Assembly: GCF_904848665.1 (NCBI RefSeq)
Contig: NZ_CAJHCQ010000006.1
Location: 248,001 to 312,000 of the forward strand
From: Paraburkholderia hiiakae
GTDB lineage: Bacteria > Pseudomonadota > Gammaproteobacteria > Burkholderiales > Burkholderiaceae
Direction: 5' to 3'
Length of the DNA stretch: 64,000 bases
Part shown: positions 43,606 through 52,861 of the stretch, piece by piece
Layout of the letters: each line of letters begins with the position of its first letter
Numbering within the stretch: position 1 is the stretch's first letter
Position numbers and translations under genes: made by a program
The notes under the pieces: generated by a model
Told to the model about the DNA's origin: nothing
Databases searched by the model: none
The model's input: the letters and a program-made list of their open reading frames with translations, nothing else

Positions 43606-46600
43606 ATGCGCCTGGCCCCCCGGCCCGACGTCAAGTCGGTCGAATCGCTTCAAGTTGCATGGGACGATGGCGCCTATGTCGTCTGCCACGGCATGAGGCG
43701 AATGGATGATGACACTTGCGAACCCGTGCTCGTCGTGCGGCCGGTGCGCAAACAGCCGGACCGTGAGGTAGTCGAGCGCCTCGCGCACGAATACGCGCTC
43801 GCCGACACGCTGAATTGCCCCTCGGCTGCGCGCCCGCTGCAACTGTTATGCGAGCAGGGCCAGACGATGCTGGTGCTCGAAGACACCGGCGACGAACCGC
43901 TCGAATCGCTTTGCGTCCCCACGACGCCTATTGCTTTCCTTCGCATTGCCGTGAACATGGCCTCTGCGCTGGGCAAGCTGCATGCGAGGGGGCTCGTCCA
44001 CCGGGATATCAATCCGCGGCATATCCTGCTGAACAAAGCGAACGGGGCGGTGCGCTTCACGGGTTTTGGCATCGCTTCACTGGTACAGCGCGAGCGTCAA
44101 TTGCCGCTGCCGCCCGAACTCATTGCAGGTACGCTTGCTTACATGGCGCCGGAGCAAACCGGGCGCATGAACCGGTCGATCGACTCACGCAGCGATCTGT
44201 ATTCGCTGGGTGTGATTTTCTACTGGATGTTGACGGGGCAGTTGCCGTTTAGCGCAACCGATCCCATGGAACTGGTGCATTGCCATATCGCCCGGCAGCC
44301 GCCGTCCCCCGTCGAACTCGTGCCGTCGCTTCCGGAGCCATTGTCCGCTGTCGTCATGAAGCTGCTTGCCAAGACGGCCGAGGATAGATATCAAACGGCC
44401 GTCGGGATCGTTCATGATCTTCGGCGATGCCTTGCGCACTGGGAAACGCATGGAGTGATTGCCAGCTTCCCGCTCGCGCAATTCGATATCCCCGACCAGT
44501 TGCTGATACCGGAAACGCTCTACGGCCGCAGCCCGGAAGTGGCCGCGCTCCTCGCTGCGTTTGAAAGGGTCGCGCGAGACGGCCGTAGCGAACTCGTGCT
44601 CGTGGCCGGCTATTCGGGCATTGGCAAATCGGCGGTCGTCAACGAATTGCACAAAGCGCTCGTGCCCAGACGAGGTTTTTTCCTTGCCGGAAAGTTCGAC
44701 CAGTTTGCACGCGATATTCCCTACGCTTCGCTCGCCATGGCGTTTCGGTCGGGGGTTCGATTGCTGCTGGGTAAGAACGAAAACGAACTCGCGGCATGGC
44801 GAGATGAGTTTCAACGCGCCTTGGGGCCGAACGGTCAGTTGATTATCGATCTGGTGCCCGAACTCGCCATGATCATTGGCGAGCAGTTGCCCGTACCGGC
44901 GTTGGCTGCGCAGGACGCGCGTAGGCGGTTCCATTTCGTCTTTCGTCGTTTCATGTCGGTGTTCGCTCGTCCTGAGCACCCGCTCGCGCTTTTTATCGAC
45001 GATCTGCAATGGCTCGATAGTGCGACCCTCGATTTTCTCGAAGATCTGCTCATCCTGGGCGACACGCAACACTTACTGGTGGTCGGCGCATACCGAAACA
45101 ACGAGGTTCCCGCGACACACCCGCTCGCGCAAAAGATGGACGCGATCCGCGCGTCGGGCGCACCGATCCGGGAGATTGTGTTGGGGCCGCTCGCCAATCT
45201 CCACCTCGAACAATTGGTATGTCATGCGCTGCATTGCCCCACGACGCGCGCCGTTCCGCTTGCGCGCTTGCTGCATAAAAAAACCGGGGGCAATCCTTTT
45301 TTTACGCTCCAATTTCTCTCGGCCCTCGCGGACGAAGGACTACTGGCGTTCGATCACGTCGCCAGCCGATGGTCGTGGGATCTCGCCGAGATTCACGCGA
45401 AAGGCTACACGGAGAATGTCGTCGCGCTGATGATAGACAAGCTGAGCCGGCTACCCGAGCGCACCCAGCTTGTTTTGAAGCCGTTCGCGTGTATCGGCAA
45501 TTCCGCAAAACTGGCGCTTATCGAGACGATTTGTGAGCAGTCCGAAGCGGCAATACGCGAGGCGCTGTCACATGCCGTTCAGGCGGGGTTGGTGCTTCGT
45601 GCGGACAACGCATACCGCTTTCTTCACGACAGGGTGCAGGAAGCTGCGTACCTGCTCATTCCCGAGAACGACCGGACAGCCATGCACCTGCGCATAGGCA
45701 GACGACTTCTCGCGACTACGCCGGCCGCTAACCGCGACGACGGCATTTTTGAAATCGTCAGCCAGTTCAATCGCGCAACACGCCGACTCGAGGACCGTGC
45801 GGAACGCGAGCAGGTGGCGCAACTCAACCTCATAGCCGGCAAACGCGCAAAGGCGGCGACTGCGTTTGCCTCGGCGCTGAGCTATCTTTCGGTTGGCCGC
45901 TCGCTACTGACGGAATCCGACTGGATCGAAAACTACGATCTGATTTTCAACATTGAGTATCTGCTAGCCGAGTGTGAGCTGCTGAGCACAAGTGTGCGAT
46001 CGGCGGAATTGCGGCTTTTGCAGCTTCTCGAGCGCGCAAACACCAGGCGGCACATTGCCATGATGACGCGCCTGCGCATCACGCTTTACACGACGTTGGG
46101 GCAGAGCGAGCGTAGCGTCGAAATATGCCTTCAATACCTGCGCGAAGGCGGGACAGAATGGTCGGCCCATCCCGCGGAGAAGTCGGTCCGCTGCGAGTTC
46201 GAACGGACCATGTCGCTGCTTGGCGAACGCGAAATTGAAACGCTGATTGATTTGCCGTTGCTCGACGATCCCGATGTCCAGGATACGCTCGACGTGTTGA
46301 CGGAAATCGTCACGCCAGCTTTCTTTACGGACCAGCATCTCTGCGCGCTGGTGCTGTGCCGGATGGTCAACCTGAGTCTCGAATACGGCAATAGCGACGC
46401 GTCGTGCTATGCGTACGTCTGGTTCGCGACCTATGCCGGGCCGGTATTCGGTCAATACGAGGCGGGCTATCGCTTTGGGCGCCTCGGCCTCGACCTGGTC
46501 GAGAAAAAGCAGCTCACGAGGTTTCGGGCTCGCACGTACACGTCGTTTGGCAATATCGTCGTGCCGTGGGCGCGGCACGTTCTCGAAGGGCGCGAGCCGA

Positions 46601-49143
46601 TACGGCAAGCCCTGGAGATGGCGAAAGAAAGTGCGGACCTGACTTATACGCTGTATATCCTGTGTGACCTTACGCAAAATCTCGTCTCGGTGGGAGACAA
46701 TCTCGAGGACGTGCAAGTCGAGGTCGAGGGGGCGGTGGAAATTTCGGAGCGCGCCCGGTTTCAACTGGTCACCGACATGCTCGTGACGTATCGAGGTTTC
46801 GTCAAATCGCTCCGCGGGCTGACCCGGCGCCTTGGCGCGTTCGATGATGCGCAATTCGACGAGGCCGCGTTCGAACGCCATTTGCGCAGCTCCCCGGCGC
46901 TGGCGCTCCCGCAATTCGATTACTGGACGCGCAAGCTGCAGGCAAGATATATCGCCGACGAATTTGTCGAGGCCCTCGAAGCGCGCAGCCATGCCGCGAG
47001 CGTTTTGTGGGTCGGGACGTCCCAGTTCGAAACGGCGGAATATCACTTCTACGGGGCGCTCAGCCATGCCGCTTGTTGCCAGGACGCGGACATCGGCGAC
47101 CGGCAGGCGCATGTGGATTCAATCTCGGAACATCTCGCACAGCTCAATGAATGGGCCACGCATTGCCCGCAGAATTTCGAAAACCGCGCGGCGCTCGTGG
47201 GCGCAGAACTGTCGAGAATTCACGGGGAGATCGCGCAGGCGGAACGGCTCTATGATCTTGCGATCCGCTCCGCGCGCCAGAATGGTTTTGTTCACAACGA
47301 AGCGGTGGCCTGCCAGGCGGCCGCACGCTTCTACGGCGCGCGCGGACTGGCCGATATTACCGACATGTACCTGAGGAACGCCCGCAATGCGTTTATGCGA
47401 TGGGGCGCGCAAGGCAAGGTTCGTCAACTCGAGGCGCTCAATCCACAGATCGTGCGGCCGAGTCAGCCTTACTCCGTGGTGAACAGCATGGAGGCGCCGG
47501 TTGACCATCTCGATCTGGCCACGGTCATCAAGGTGTCGCAGGCCATTTCGAGTGAAATCGTGCTCGACGATCTGATTCAGACTGTCATGCGCACAGCCAT
47601 CGAACATGCCGGTGCGGACCGCGGGTTGTTGATTGTGGCGACTGAGTCCGCCTTTCAAACCGAGGCGGAAGCGGCAACAGACGCGGGCGTCATCTCCGTG
47701 AACCTGGAAAAATCGACGGTGCACAGCGGCGCTTTGCCGGTGTCGATGTTTCAATACGTGATGAGGACGCACGAGAACGTCATCATTCACGACGCGAACA
47801 GCCGTCACGACTTTTCCACCGACCGCTATTTCCTCGAGCGCCGCACGCAGTCGGTCGCGTGCATGCCCTTGCTCCACCAGGGTAAGCCCATTGCCTTGCT
47901 CTACCTCGAGAACAAGCTGGCCTCCCACGTCTTTACCGCCAGTCGAGTCGCGGTGCTGAAGCTCCTGGCTTCCCAGGCCGCGATCTCGTTCGAGAACTCC
48001 CGCTTGTATCGCGACCTTGCCGAGCGCGAAGCGAGGATTCGCCGTCTTGTCGATGCCAATATCGTGGGCGTTTTCATATGGGATTTCGTTGGTCCGATCT
48101 ACGAAGCGAACGATGCCTTTCTGCGCATGATCGGATACAGCCGGGACGATCTCGCTGCCGGTCGCGTGAATTGCACCACGCTCACCCCTGCAGAATGGCA
48201 CGATCAGGACCTTGCCGCGATCGCCGATTTGAGAAAGAACGGTGTGCTTCAACCGATTGAAAAAGAATATATCCGTGCCGACGGCAGCCGGGTCGCGGTC
48301 TTGCTGGGTGCGGCGATGTTCAGCAGTGTGCCCGAACAGGTCGTGGCGTTCGTTGTCGATCTCACCGAGCGCAAACGGGCCGAAGCGAGCGCGAGGAGCA
48401 GCGAGCAGCGATTCCACGAAATCGAAATGGAACTCACGCACGCGAACCGCGTGGCCTCTCTCGGCCATCTCACCGCATCGATCAGCCACGAGATTACGCA
48501 GCCAATCGCTTCGGCGGTGTTCAACGCGCAAGCTGCCACGCACTGGCTGGATGCCGCGCCGCCCAATCTCGGCGAAGTGCGCTCGGCGCTCGGGCGTGTC
48601 GTGAAGAACGGCACGCGCGCAAACGACGTGATTCGAAGAATTCGAGCGCTCGTCAAAAAGCAGCCGGCAAAGCTGGAGCCATTCGGCGTGAACGACGCCA
48701 TTCGCGAAGTGATCGCGCTGACGCGCGGCGAGGCGTCGAAACATCATGCGTCGTTGCGAGAGGACCTCGGTGCCGATCTGCCGACGGTGGATGGAGACCG
48801 CGTCCAGATACAGCAGGTCGTCATGAACCTGATCATCAACGCGCTGGAGGCGATGAGTGATTCCGTCGACAGCGTGAGGCTACTCACGATCACGACCTCT
48901 GTTGACGAAGCCAACGCGGTGAGGATTGCGGTAAGCGATACGGGGCCAGGCATCAGCGAGCCCGATGCCGAGCGGTTGTTCGAACCTTTCTTCACCACCA
49001 AGGCGTCGGGAATGGGTATGGGCCTTTCGATATGCCGGTCCATTGTCGAAGCACATGGCGGCGCGTTGCGGGTTCATGCGAATGCGCCAGTCGGAGCCGT
49101 ATTCGAGTTTGAATTGCCCAGTTCCGATATCCCCTGGCAATAG
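43606..49143 (+). CDS. Trifunctional Ser/Thr kinase-like / AAA ATPase / GAF-PAS sensor histidine kinase
   Basis: About 1845 residues from ATG 43606, with GGGAG upstream. An N-terminal protein-kinase-like domain (about 1-270) has HRDINPRHILL near 132 and FTGFGIAS in place of DFG. The usual catalytic-loop Lys and Asn and the DFG Asp are replaced, so kinase activity is doubtful. An AAA-type ATPase with P-loop GYSGIGKSAV near 335 and Walker B-like LALFIDDLQWLD follows. A long helical region leads to a GAF domain near 1300-1470, a PAS domain near 1475-1595, and a histidine kinase with phospho-His in SISHEITQP near 1628 and ATP motifs DTGPGIS and GMGMGLSICRSIVEAHGG. It is an orphan sensor; FixJ-type regulators at 9832 and 12300 are plausible partners. 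Confidence 0.92.
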   Translation: MRLAPRPDVKSVESLQVAWDDGAYVVCHGMRRMDDDTCEPVLVVRPVRKQPDREVVERLAHEYALADTLNCPSAARPLQLLCEQGQTMLVLEDTGDEPLESLCVPTTPIAFLRIAVNMASALGKLHARGLVHRDINPRHILLNKANGAVRFTGFGIASLVQRERQLPLPPELIAGTLAYMAPEQTGRMNRSIDSRSDLYSLGVIFYWMLTGQLPFSATDPMELVHCHIARQPPSPVELVPSLPEPLSAVVMKLLAKTAEDRYQTAVGIVHDLRRCLAHWETHGVIASFPLAQFDIPDQLLIPETLYGRSPEVAALLAAFERVARDGRSELVLVAGYSGIGKSAVVNELHKALVPRRGFFLAGKFDQFARDIPYASLAMAFRSGVRLLLGKNENELAAWRDEFQRALGPNGQLIIDLVPELAMIIGEQLPVPALAAQDARRRFHFVFRRFMSVFARPEHPLALFIDDLQWLDSATLDFLEDLLILGDTQHLLVVGAYRNNEVPATHPLAQKMDAIRASGAPIREIVLGPLANLHLEQLVCHALHCPTTRAVPLARLLHKKTGGNPFFTLQFLSALADEGLLAFDHVASRWSWDLAEIHAKGYTENVVALMIDKLSRLPERTQLVLKPFACIGNSAKLALIETICEQSEAAIREALSHAVQAGLVLRADNAYRFLHDRVQEAAYLLIPENDRTAMHLRIGRRLLATTPAANRDDGIFEIVSQFNRATRRLEDRAEREQVAQLNLIAGKRAKAATAFASALSYLSVGRSLLTESDWIENYDLIFNIEYLLAECELLSTSVRSAELRLLQLLERANTRRHIAMMTRLRITLYTTLGQSERSVEICLQYLREGGTEWSAHPAEKSVRCEFERTMSLLGEREIETLIDLPLLDDPDVQDTLDVLTEIVTPAFFTDQHLCALVLCRMVNLSLEYGNSDASCYAYVWFATYAGPVFGQYEAGYRFGRLGLDLVEKKQLTRFRARTYTSFGNIVVPWARHVLEGREPIRQALEMAKESADLTYTLYILCDLTQNLVSVGDNLEDVQVEVEGAVEISERARFQLVTDMLVTYRGFVKSLRGLTRRLGAFDDAQFDEAAFERHLRSSPALALPQFDYWTRKLQARYIADEFVEALEARSHAASVLWVGTSQFETAEYHFYGALSHAACCQDADIGDRQAHVDSISEHLAQLNEWATHCPQNFENRAALVGAELSRIHGEIAQAERLYDLAIRSARQNGFVHNEAVACQAAARFYGARGLADITDMYLRNARNAFMRWGAQGKVRQLEALNPQIVRPSQPYSVVNSMEAPVDHLDLATVIKVSQAISSEIVLDDLIQTVMRTAIEHAGADRGLLIVATESAFQTEAEAATDAGVISVNLEKSTVHSGALPVSMFQYVMRTHENVIIHDANSRHDFSTDRYFLERRTQSVACMPLLHQGKPIALLYLENKLASHVFTASRVAVLKLLASQAAISFENSRLYRDLAEREARIRRLVDANIVGVFIWDFVGPIYEANDAFLRMIGYSRDDLAAGRVNCTTLTPAEWHDQDLAAIADLRKNGVLQPIEKEYIRADGSRVAVLLGAAMFSSVPEQVVAFVVDLTERKRAEASARSSEQRFHEIEMELTHANRVASLGHLTASISHEITQPIASAVFNAQAATHWLDAAPPNLGEVRSALGRVVKNGTRANDVIRRIRALVKKQPAKLEPFGVNDAIREVIALTRGEASKHHASLREDLGADLPTVDGDRVQIQQVVMNLIINALEAMSDSVDSVRLLTITTSVDEANAVRIAVSDTGPGISEPDAERLFEPFFTTKASGMGMGLSICRSIVEAHGGALRVHANAPVGAVFEFELPSSDIPWQ

Positions 49144-49172
49144 GGGCTGGCAAGAGGTCCTGGGAACGGGCG

Positions 49173-49769
49173 CTAGTGGCGGCCAGCGGTCTTCTCAGGC
49201 ACGAGCCCGCGGTCTGCGGGCACGCTCGGTACGCGGTCTCGCCAGGGCGCCATCGCTTCGAATACGCCGTCGCGCCGGATCAGCGCGTGAAAGAGCGCGG
49301 CCGCAAGATGAACCACGATAAGAGCAAAGAAAAGGAGTGCAAGGAACCTGTGCGCATTCCAGAGTGACGAGTGCAAGACGTTGCTGTGCGGGGCGATGGA
49401 AGGCAAGCGCACGCCAGCCACCACAACCGGATAATCCGCGGCGGACAGCATGCTCCAGCCGAGCAGCGGCAACCCGATCATCAGCAGATAGAAGGCGAGA
49501 TGCGAGAGGCGCGCGGCAAACTTCATGAGCGGCGGCATGGTGACGGGCAACGGCGGGGCACCCTTCACGAATCGAACCGCGAGGCGGACCAGGGCGAGCA
49601 CCAGAATCAGGATGCCGAGTGGCTTGTGTATCGAAACCAGCCAGAGGTGAGCGGGGCGAATGGTGGACACCATACCCACGCCGATGAACAGCATGACAAG
49701 AATGCCGATCGCCATGAGCCAGTGAAGCAGGCGCTGTATCGCAGAGAAGCGCAGGTCGGTCGCGTTCAT
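49173..49769 (-). CDS. Cytochrome b561
   Basis: A 198-residue four-helix membrane protein of the CybB type. The N-terminal FSAIQRLLHWLMAIGILVMLFIGVGM and HKPLGILILVLALVRLAVRF segments, and the later NVLHSSLWNAHRFLALLFFALIVVHLAAALFHALIRRDG segment, carry the His residues expected to bind two b hemes. It probably moves electrons between the quinone pool and a periplasmic partner. It overlaps the upstream catalase-like gene (ATGA), suggesting the two form a functional pair. Confidence 0.9.
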   Translation of the reverse strand: MNATDLRFSAIQRLLHWLMAIGILVMLFIGVGMVSTIRPAHLWLVSIHKPLGILILVLALVRLAVRFVKGAPPLPVTMPPLMKFAARLSHLAFYLLMIGLPLLGWSMLSAADYPVVVAGVRLPSIAPHSNVLHSSLWNAHRFLALLFFALIVVHLAAALFHALIRRDGVFEAMAPWRDRVPSVPADRGLVPEKTAGRH

Positions 49770-50827
49770 TGTGCCAGTCCTCCCGCGGCGAGGTGGGGAT
49801 AGTCGCTGTTCTCAGCAGTCCTTCTGTTGAACGACACGGAATAGGCCGCCGAGCGCGCCGCGGGGAACGGATCATCCGAAACGTGCATGCCGGACGGCAG
49901 GACCGTAGGGTCGAAGTTGAGATCCCGACACGGTCCATTGGCCTCGGGGTAAATGGTTTGTACTACCAACGTCCCTGCAGACACTTTACGGCGATCCTGC
50001 GGCCATGATTTGCTCGGATCGGCGCTGGGGTCGCCGGGATCGGCAACCGTCACGATCATTGTCCATCGTTGCGGAGCCGAGGCCACGCGCTGGGTGATAT
50101 CCGCGTCGAGGAAATTGGGCCCAAGCTGTTTTACCTGCTCGGCAGTCAGCGATTCCGGCTTTGCCTCGGGCAGGAAAGACCAGCGCACCGTACTGGTTTG
50201 TCCTGCCGTATTGGTGAAAATGAAGCTGTCGAGGCTGTTGTACTGCTCTTCGGCGTAGGACGCGGTCATGGGCGTCGTTTTCGCCCACGTGCCGAAAGCG
50301 GCAAACTCCGGGTGAGCGGCAACGAAGCGCTTCATCGCATCAGGGTCGTCCTTGCGTCCCGCTGCCTGCAGCAGTGCGTAGAACGCCTCCGGCGTCGAGA
50401 CCGCAAAGAAGGGCGCATCGATCATCGCCGTACGCCATTCGCTCCCATCGGGCGCGATGATGCGCAGGCCGAGGCCGCGCACGCGAACCGTTGTGTCCGC
50501 AGCCTTGGGATCAGGCGTGCCAAGGTTGAATCGCCCGACTGCGGGGTAGATGCCCGCAGCGAACATCGGCGCCTTCGAAAGCGCCGCGGCCGCTCCATTG
50601 GATTCGAAAACACCCGTAAAGCAAATGCCCTTGGCGTGGTTGCGCCGGTATCCCAATGCCGGCCCGCCGGGCGGCGCGAGACTGTCGACGAGCTTTGCCG
50701 GCGTCAGTCGCGTGGGAGAGAGCCAGCCCGCCGCGTAGCTGAACGCGAGGACGATTGCCACCACGACCAGAGCGATAGCAATCATCGATCTGATGGTTGA
50801 GCGTGGGGAACCTGGGGTGTTATCCAT
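49766..50827 (-). CDS. Membrane-anchored catalase-family protein (catalase-related peroxidase)
   Basis: A 353-residue protein with an N-terminal membrane anchor (MIAIALVVVAIVLAFSYAAGWL), placing the domain in the periplasm. The short catalase fold is evident: RRNHAKGICFTGVFESNGAAAALSKAPMF with the distal His, GRFNLGTPDP, RGLGLRIIAPDGSEWRTAMIDAPFFAVSTPEAFYALL, and GTLVVQTIYPEANGPCRDLNFDP. It matches the SrpA-type catalase-related peroxidases. GGGAGAG precedes the ATG. The ATGA overlap with cytochrome b561 suggests that the cytochrome supplies electrons for periplasmic peroxide reduction; this is an inference. Confidence 0.9.
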   Translation of the reverse strand: MDNTPGSPRSTIRSMIAIALVVVAIVLAFSYAAGWLSPTRLTPAKLVDSLAPPGGPALGYRRNHAKGICFTGVFESNGAAAALSKAPMFAAGIYPAVGRFNLGTPDPKAADTTVRVRGLGLRIIAPDGSEWRTAMIDAPFFAVSTPEAFYALLQAAGRKDDPDAMKRFVAAHPEFAAFGTWAKTTPMTASYAEEQYNSLDSFIFTNTAGQTSTVRWSFLPEAKPESLTAEQVKQLGPNFLDADITQRVASAPQRWTMIVTVADPGDPSADPSKSWPQDRRKVSAGTLVVQTIYPEANGPCRDLNFDPTVLPSGMHVSDDPFPAARSAAYSVSFNRRTAENSDYPHLAAGGLAQ

Positions 50828-51149
50828 CTGACTCTCCCGATCGACGGACAGGTGGAAATTCGGTGAATCGGCTCGAGCCTGGCGATTCTTCCCCTCAGCT
50901 TAGGCAATTCTGCGCAACGGTGCAGATCTGCGTGTGCCTGTGAAAAACGTGCAAATCGGTAAATTCTGAAACCACTCGTTGATCCACACAATTCTCCCTT
51001 TCTTTTCGAAAGATCACGGAAGGCGCGTGACTTAGTATGCAAGCGGATTGGCAACATGAAGGAAATAGATCAGGGAAATTCCTTGAACGAGTTCCACTGA
51101 CCGGTTTTGATGCCGTTTCGAATCTAACCAGGATAAAAAGGGTGGTGTC
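50828..51149. other. Divergent intergenic region
   Basis: About 320 bases between the catalase-like gene and the BON gene, presumably carrying both promoters. No gene and no strong repeat were seen. Confidence 0.45.
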
Positions 51150-51530
51150 ATGATGAAGATTGAAAAGGTGATGACGGGCTGCATTGCACTGCTGTTTTCG
51201 TCGCTCGTGTTTGCGCAGAACACGGTCGACTCTTCGGGAATGGTTGGAGCCGAGGCGAATGGCCATGCCGCTCAGCAAGGGACGAGCAAGTCAGCCACGC
51301 GCGCAGCGAATCGCAAATTTGCGCTCACTGTCCAGCGCGCGATCTATCGCGACCACAATGTCGGCGAGGCCGACATCATCGTTTTCGCCAACGCGGGAAC
51401 GGGCAGCGTGATCCTGGTCGGGCTGATTTCCGATCCGACCCAGGAACAGACTGCGATCGCGGCGGCGCGTCAGGTCTCGGGGGTCACGGCAGTCACGAGC
51501 AAACTCACGTTGCACGAGGAGGGCAACTGA
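51150..51530 (+). CDS. Periplasmic BON-domain protein
   Basis: A 126-residue protein with a signal peptide (MMKIEKVMTGCIALLFSSLVFAQ) and one BON domain (about 55-122: KFALTVQRAIYRDHNVGEADIIVFANAGTGSVILVGLISDPTQEQ and ARQVSGVTAVTSKLTL). AAAGGGTGG precedes two adjacent ATG codons; either may start. Its function is envelope-related by family. The paralogue is at 13357. Confidence 0.83.
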   Translation: MMKIEKVMTGCIALLFSSLVFAQNTVDSSGMVGAEANGHAAQQGTSKSATRAANRKFALTVQRAIYRDHNVGEADIIVFANAGTGSVILVGLISDPTQEQTAIAAARQVSGVTAVTSKLTLHEEGN

Positions 51531-51596
51531 GGCGTTCGCGTGGCGGGCCGAAATCAGGCCGCCCGTTCTTTCAATTCACGTGTAGGAGCCGTTGAC

Positions 51597-52736
51597 ATGT
51601 CGACGCCCCATGAAATCGCTCTCTTTTCTCCGACGACGATAGGCGCCATCGAGGTGGCCAATCATGTTGCCATGGCCCCCCTCACGCGTTCGCGCGCGCG
51701 AAAGGACGGCGTGCATACGCCGCTGGCCGCAGAATACTACCGCCAGCGCGCATCGGCCGGGCTCATCATTACGGAAGCGACGAACATCTCCCGTCAAGGA
51801 CGCGGTTACGCTTTCACACCCGGTATCTACACCGATGTGCAAGTAGAAGCCTGGCGCCACGTGACGCAAGCCGTGCACGAAGCGGGCGGCAAGATCGTGT
51901 GCCAGTTGTGGCATGTCGGGCGCATGTCTCACGTCGATCTACAGGAAAACGGCGCGGCCCCGGTGGCGCCGTCTGCGATACAGGCCGGCGAGCTCGTTTT
52001 TCTCGAAACGGGCAAACAGGCGCCACCTTCCATGCCGCGTGCGCTGGAAACCGCCGAGATTCCAGGCATTGTCGAGGACTACATCAATGCCGCCCGGCGC
52101 GCGCAGGACGCCGGTTTCGACGGCGTCGAGGTGCACTCGGCAAACTGCTATCTGCTTGAGCAGTTCGTGCGGGACAGCACGAACCACCGTACCGATCAAT
52201 ACGGCGGCTCGGTGGAGAATCGAACGCGCTTTCCCGTCGAGGTGATTACCGCCGTATCGAAGGTTTGGGGCCCAGACCGCGTCGGCGTCCGGCTCTCGCC
52301 GATCACGCAATCGGCGGGCGCTACGCCTCTGGACAGCGATACTCAGGGTACCTACGGGTACTATGCGGAGCAACTCGGCAAGCTGGGGCTCGCTTACCTG
52401 CATTGCATCGAAGGGCAAACGCGCGGCGATAACGCGGCGGACGCCTTCGATTTCAAGGCGCTGCACGCGGCCTTCGGTGGCAAATACATCGCCAACAACA
52501 GCTACGACCGACAGATGGCGGTTGACGCCGTGGCTTCTGGAAACGCCGACATGGTTGCATTTGGCAGGCCATTCATCAGCAATCCAGATCTTGTCGAGCG
52601 CTTGCGCCTTGAAGCCCCGCTTACCGAAGCCAATCACGCGACTTTTTATGGCGGAGGCGCGGAAGGCTATACCGACTACAAGGCGCTGGATGAGGATGTT
52701 ACGCGCGCAGTGCGCGTTGCTGGCGGCCGGTCATAG
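51597..52736 (+). CDS. Old yellow enzyme family alkene reductase (NemA/XenB-like)
   Basis: A 379-residue FMN-binding (beta/alpha)8 protein. Family marks are FSPTTIGAIEVANHVAMAPLTRSRA, CQLWHVGRMSH, the substrate-binding His/Asn pair in VEVHSANCYLLEQF, and the DQYGGSVENRTRFPVEV motif. It reduces activated C=C bonds or nitro compounds with NAD(P)H in the cytoplasm. A clear terminator follows at 52764-52808. The LysR gene downstream is shortened. Confidence 0.93.
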   Translation: MSTPHEIALFSPTTIGAIEVANHVAMAPLTRSRARKDGVHTPLAAEYYRQRASAGLIITEATNISRQGRGYAFTPGIYTDVQVEAWRHVTQAVHEAGGKIVCQLWHVGRMSHVDLQENGAAPVAPSAIQAGELVFLETGKQAPPSMPRALETAEIPGIVEDYINAARRAQDAGFDGVEVHSANCYLLEQFVRDSTNHRTDQYGGSVENRTRFPVEVITAVSKVWGPDRVGVRLSPITQSAGATPLDSDTQGTYGYYAEQLGKLGLAYLHCIEGQTRGDNAADAFDFKALHAAFGGKYIANNSYDRQMAVDAVASGNADMVAFGRPFISNPDLVERLRLEAPLTEANHATFYGGGAEGYTDYKALDEDVTRAVRVAGGRS

Positions 52737-52763
52737 CGTGGCCCGGCGCCCGTTTTTTGAACC

Positions 52764-52808
52764 ACACCCCAAAACGTTGGAGCGGTTGCCAACCTTTGGG
52801 GTGTTTTT
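52764..52808 (+). terminator. Intrinsic terminator after the alkene reductase gene
   Basis: ACACCCCAAA (from 52764) pairs with TTTGGGGTGT (to 52804), with a further TTGG/CCAA inner stem, followed by five T. It is a strong Rho-independent terminator. Confidence 0.85.
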
Positions 52809-52861
52809 CATGGCGTAGCCCGCGCTGCGTAAAAACCGGCACTGCGCGCTCACCCAGTATC

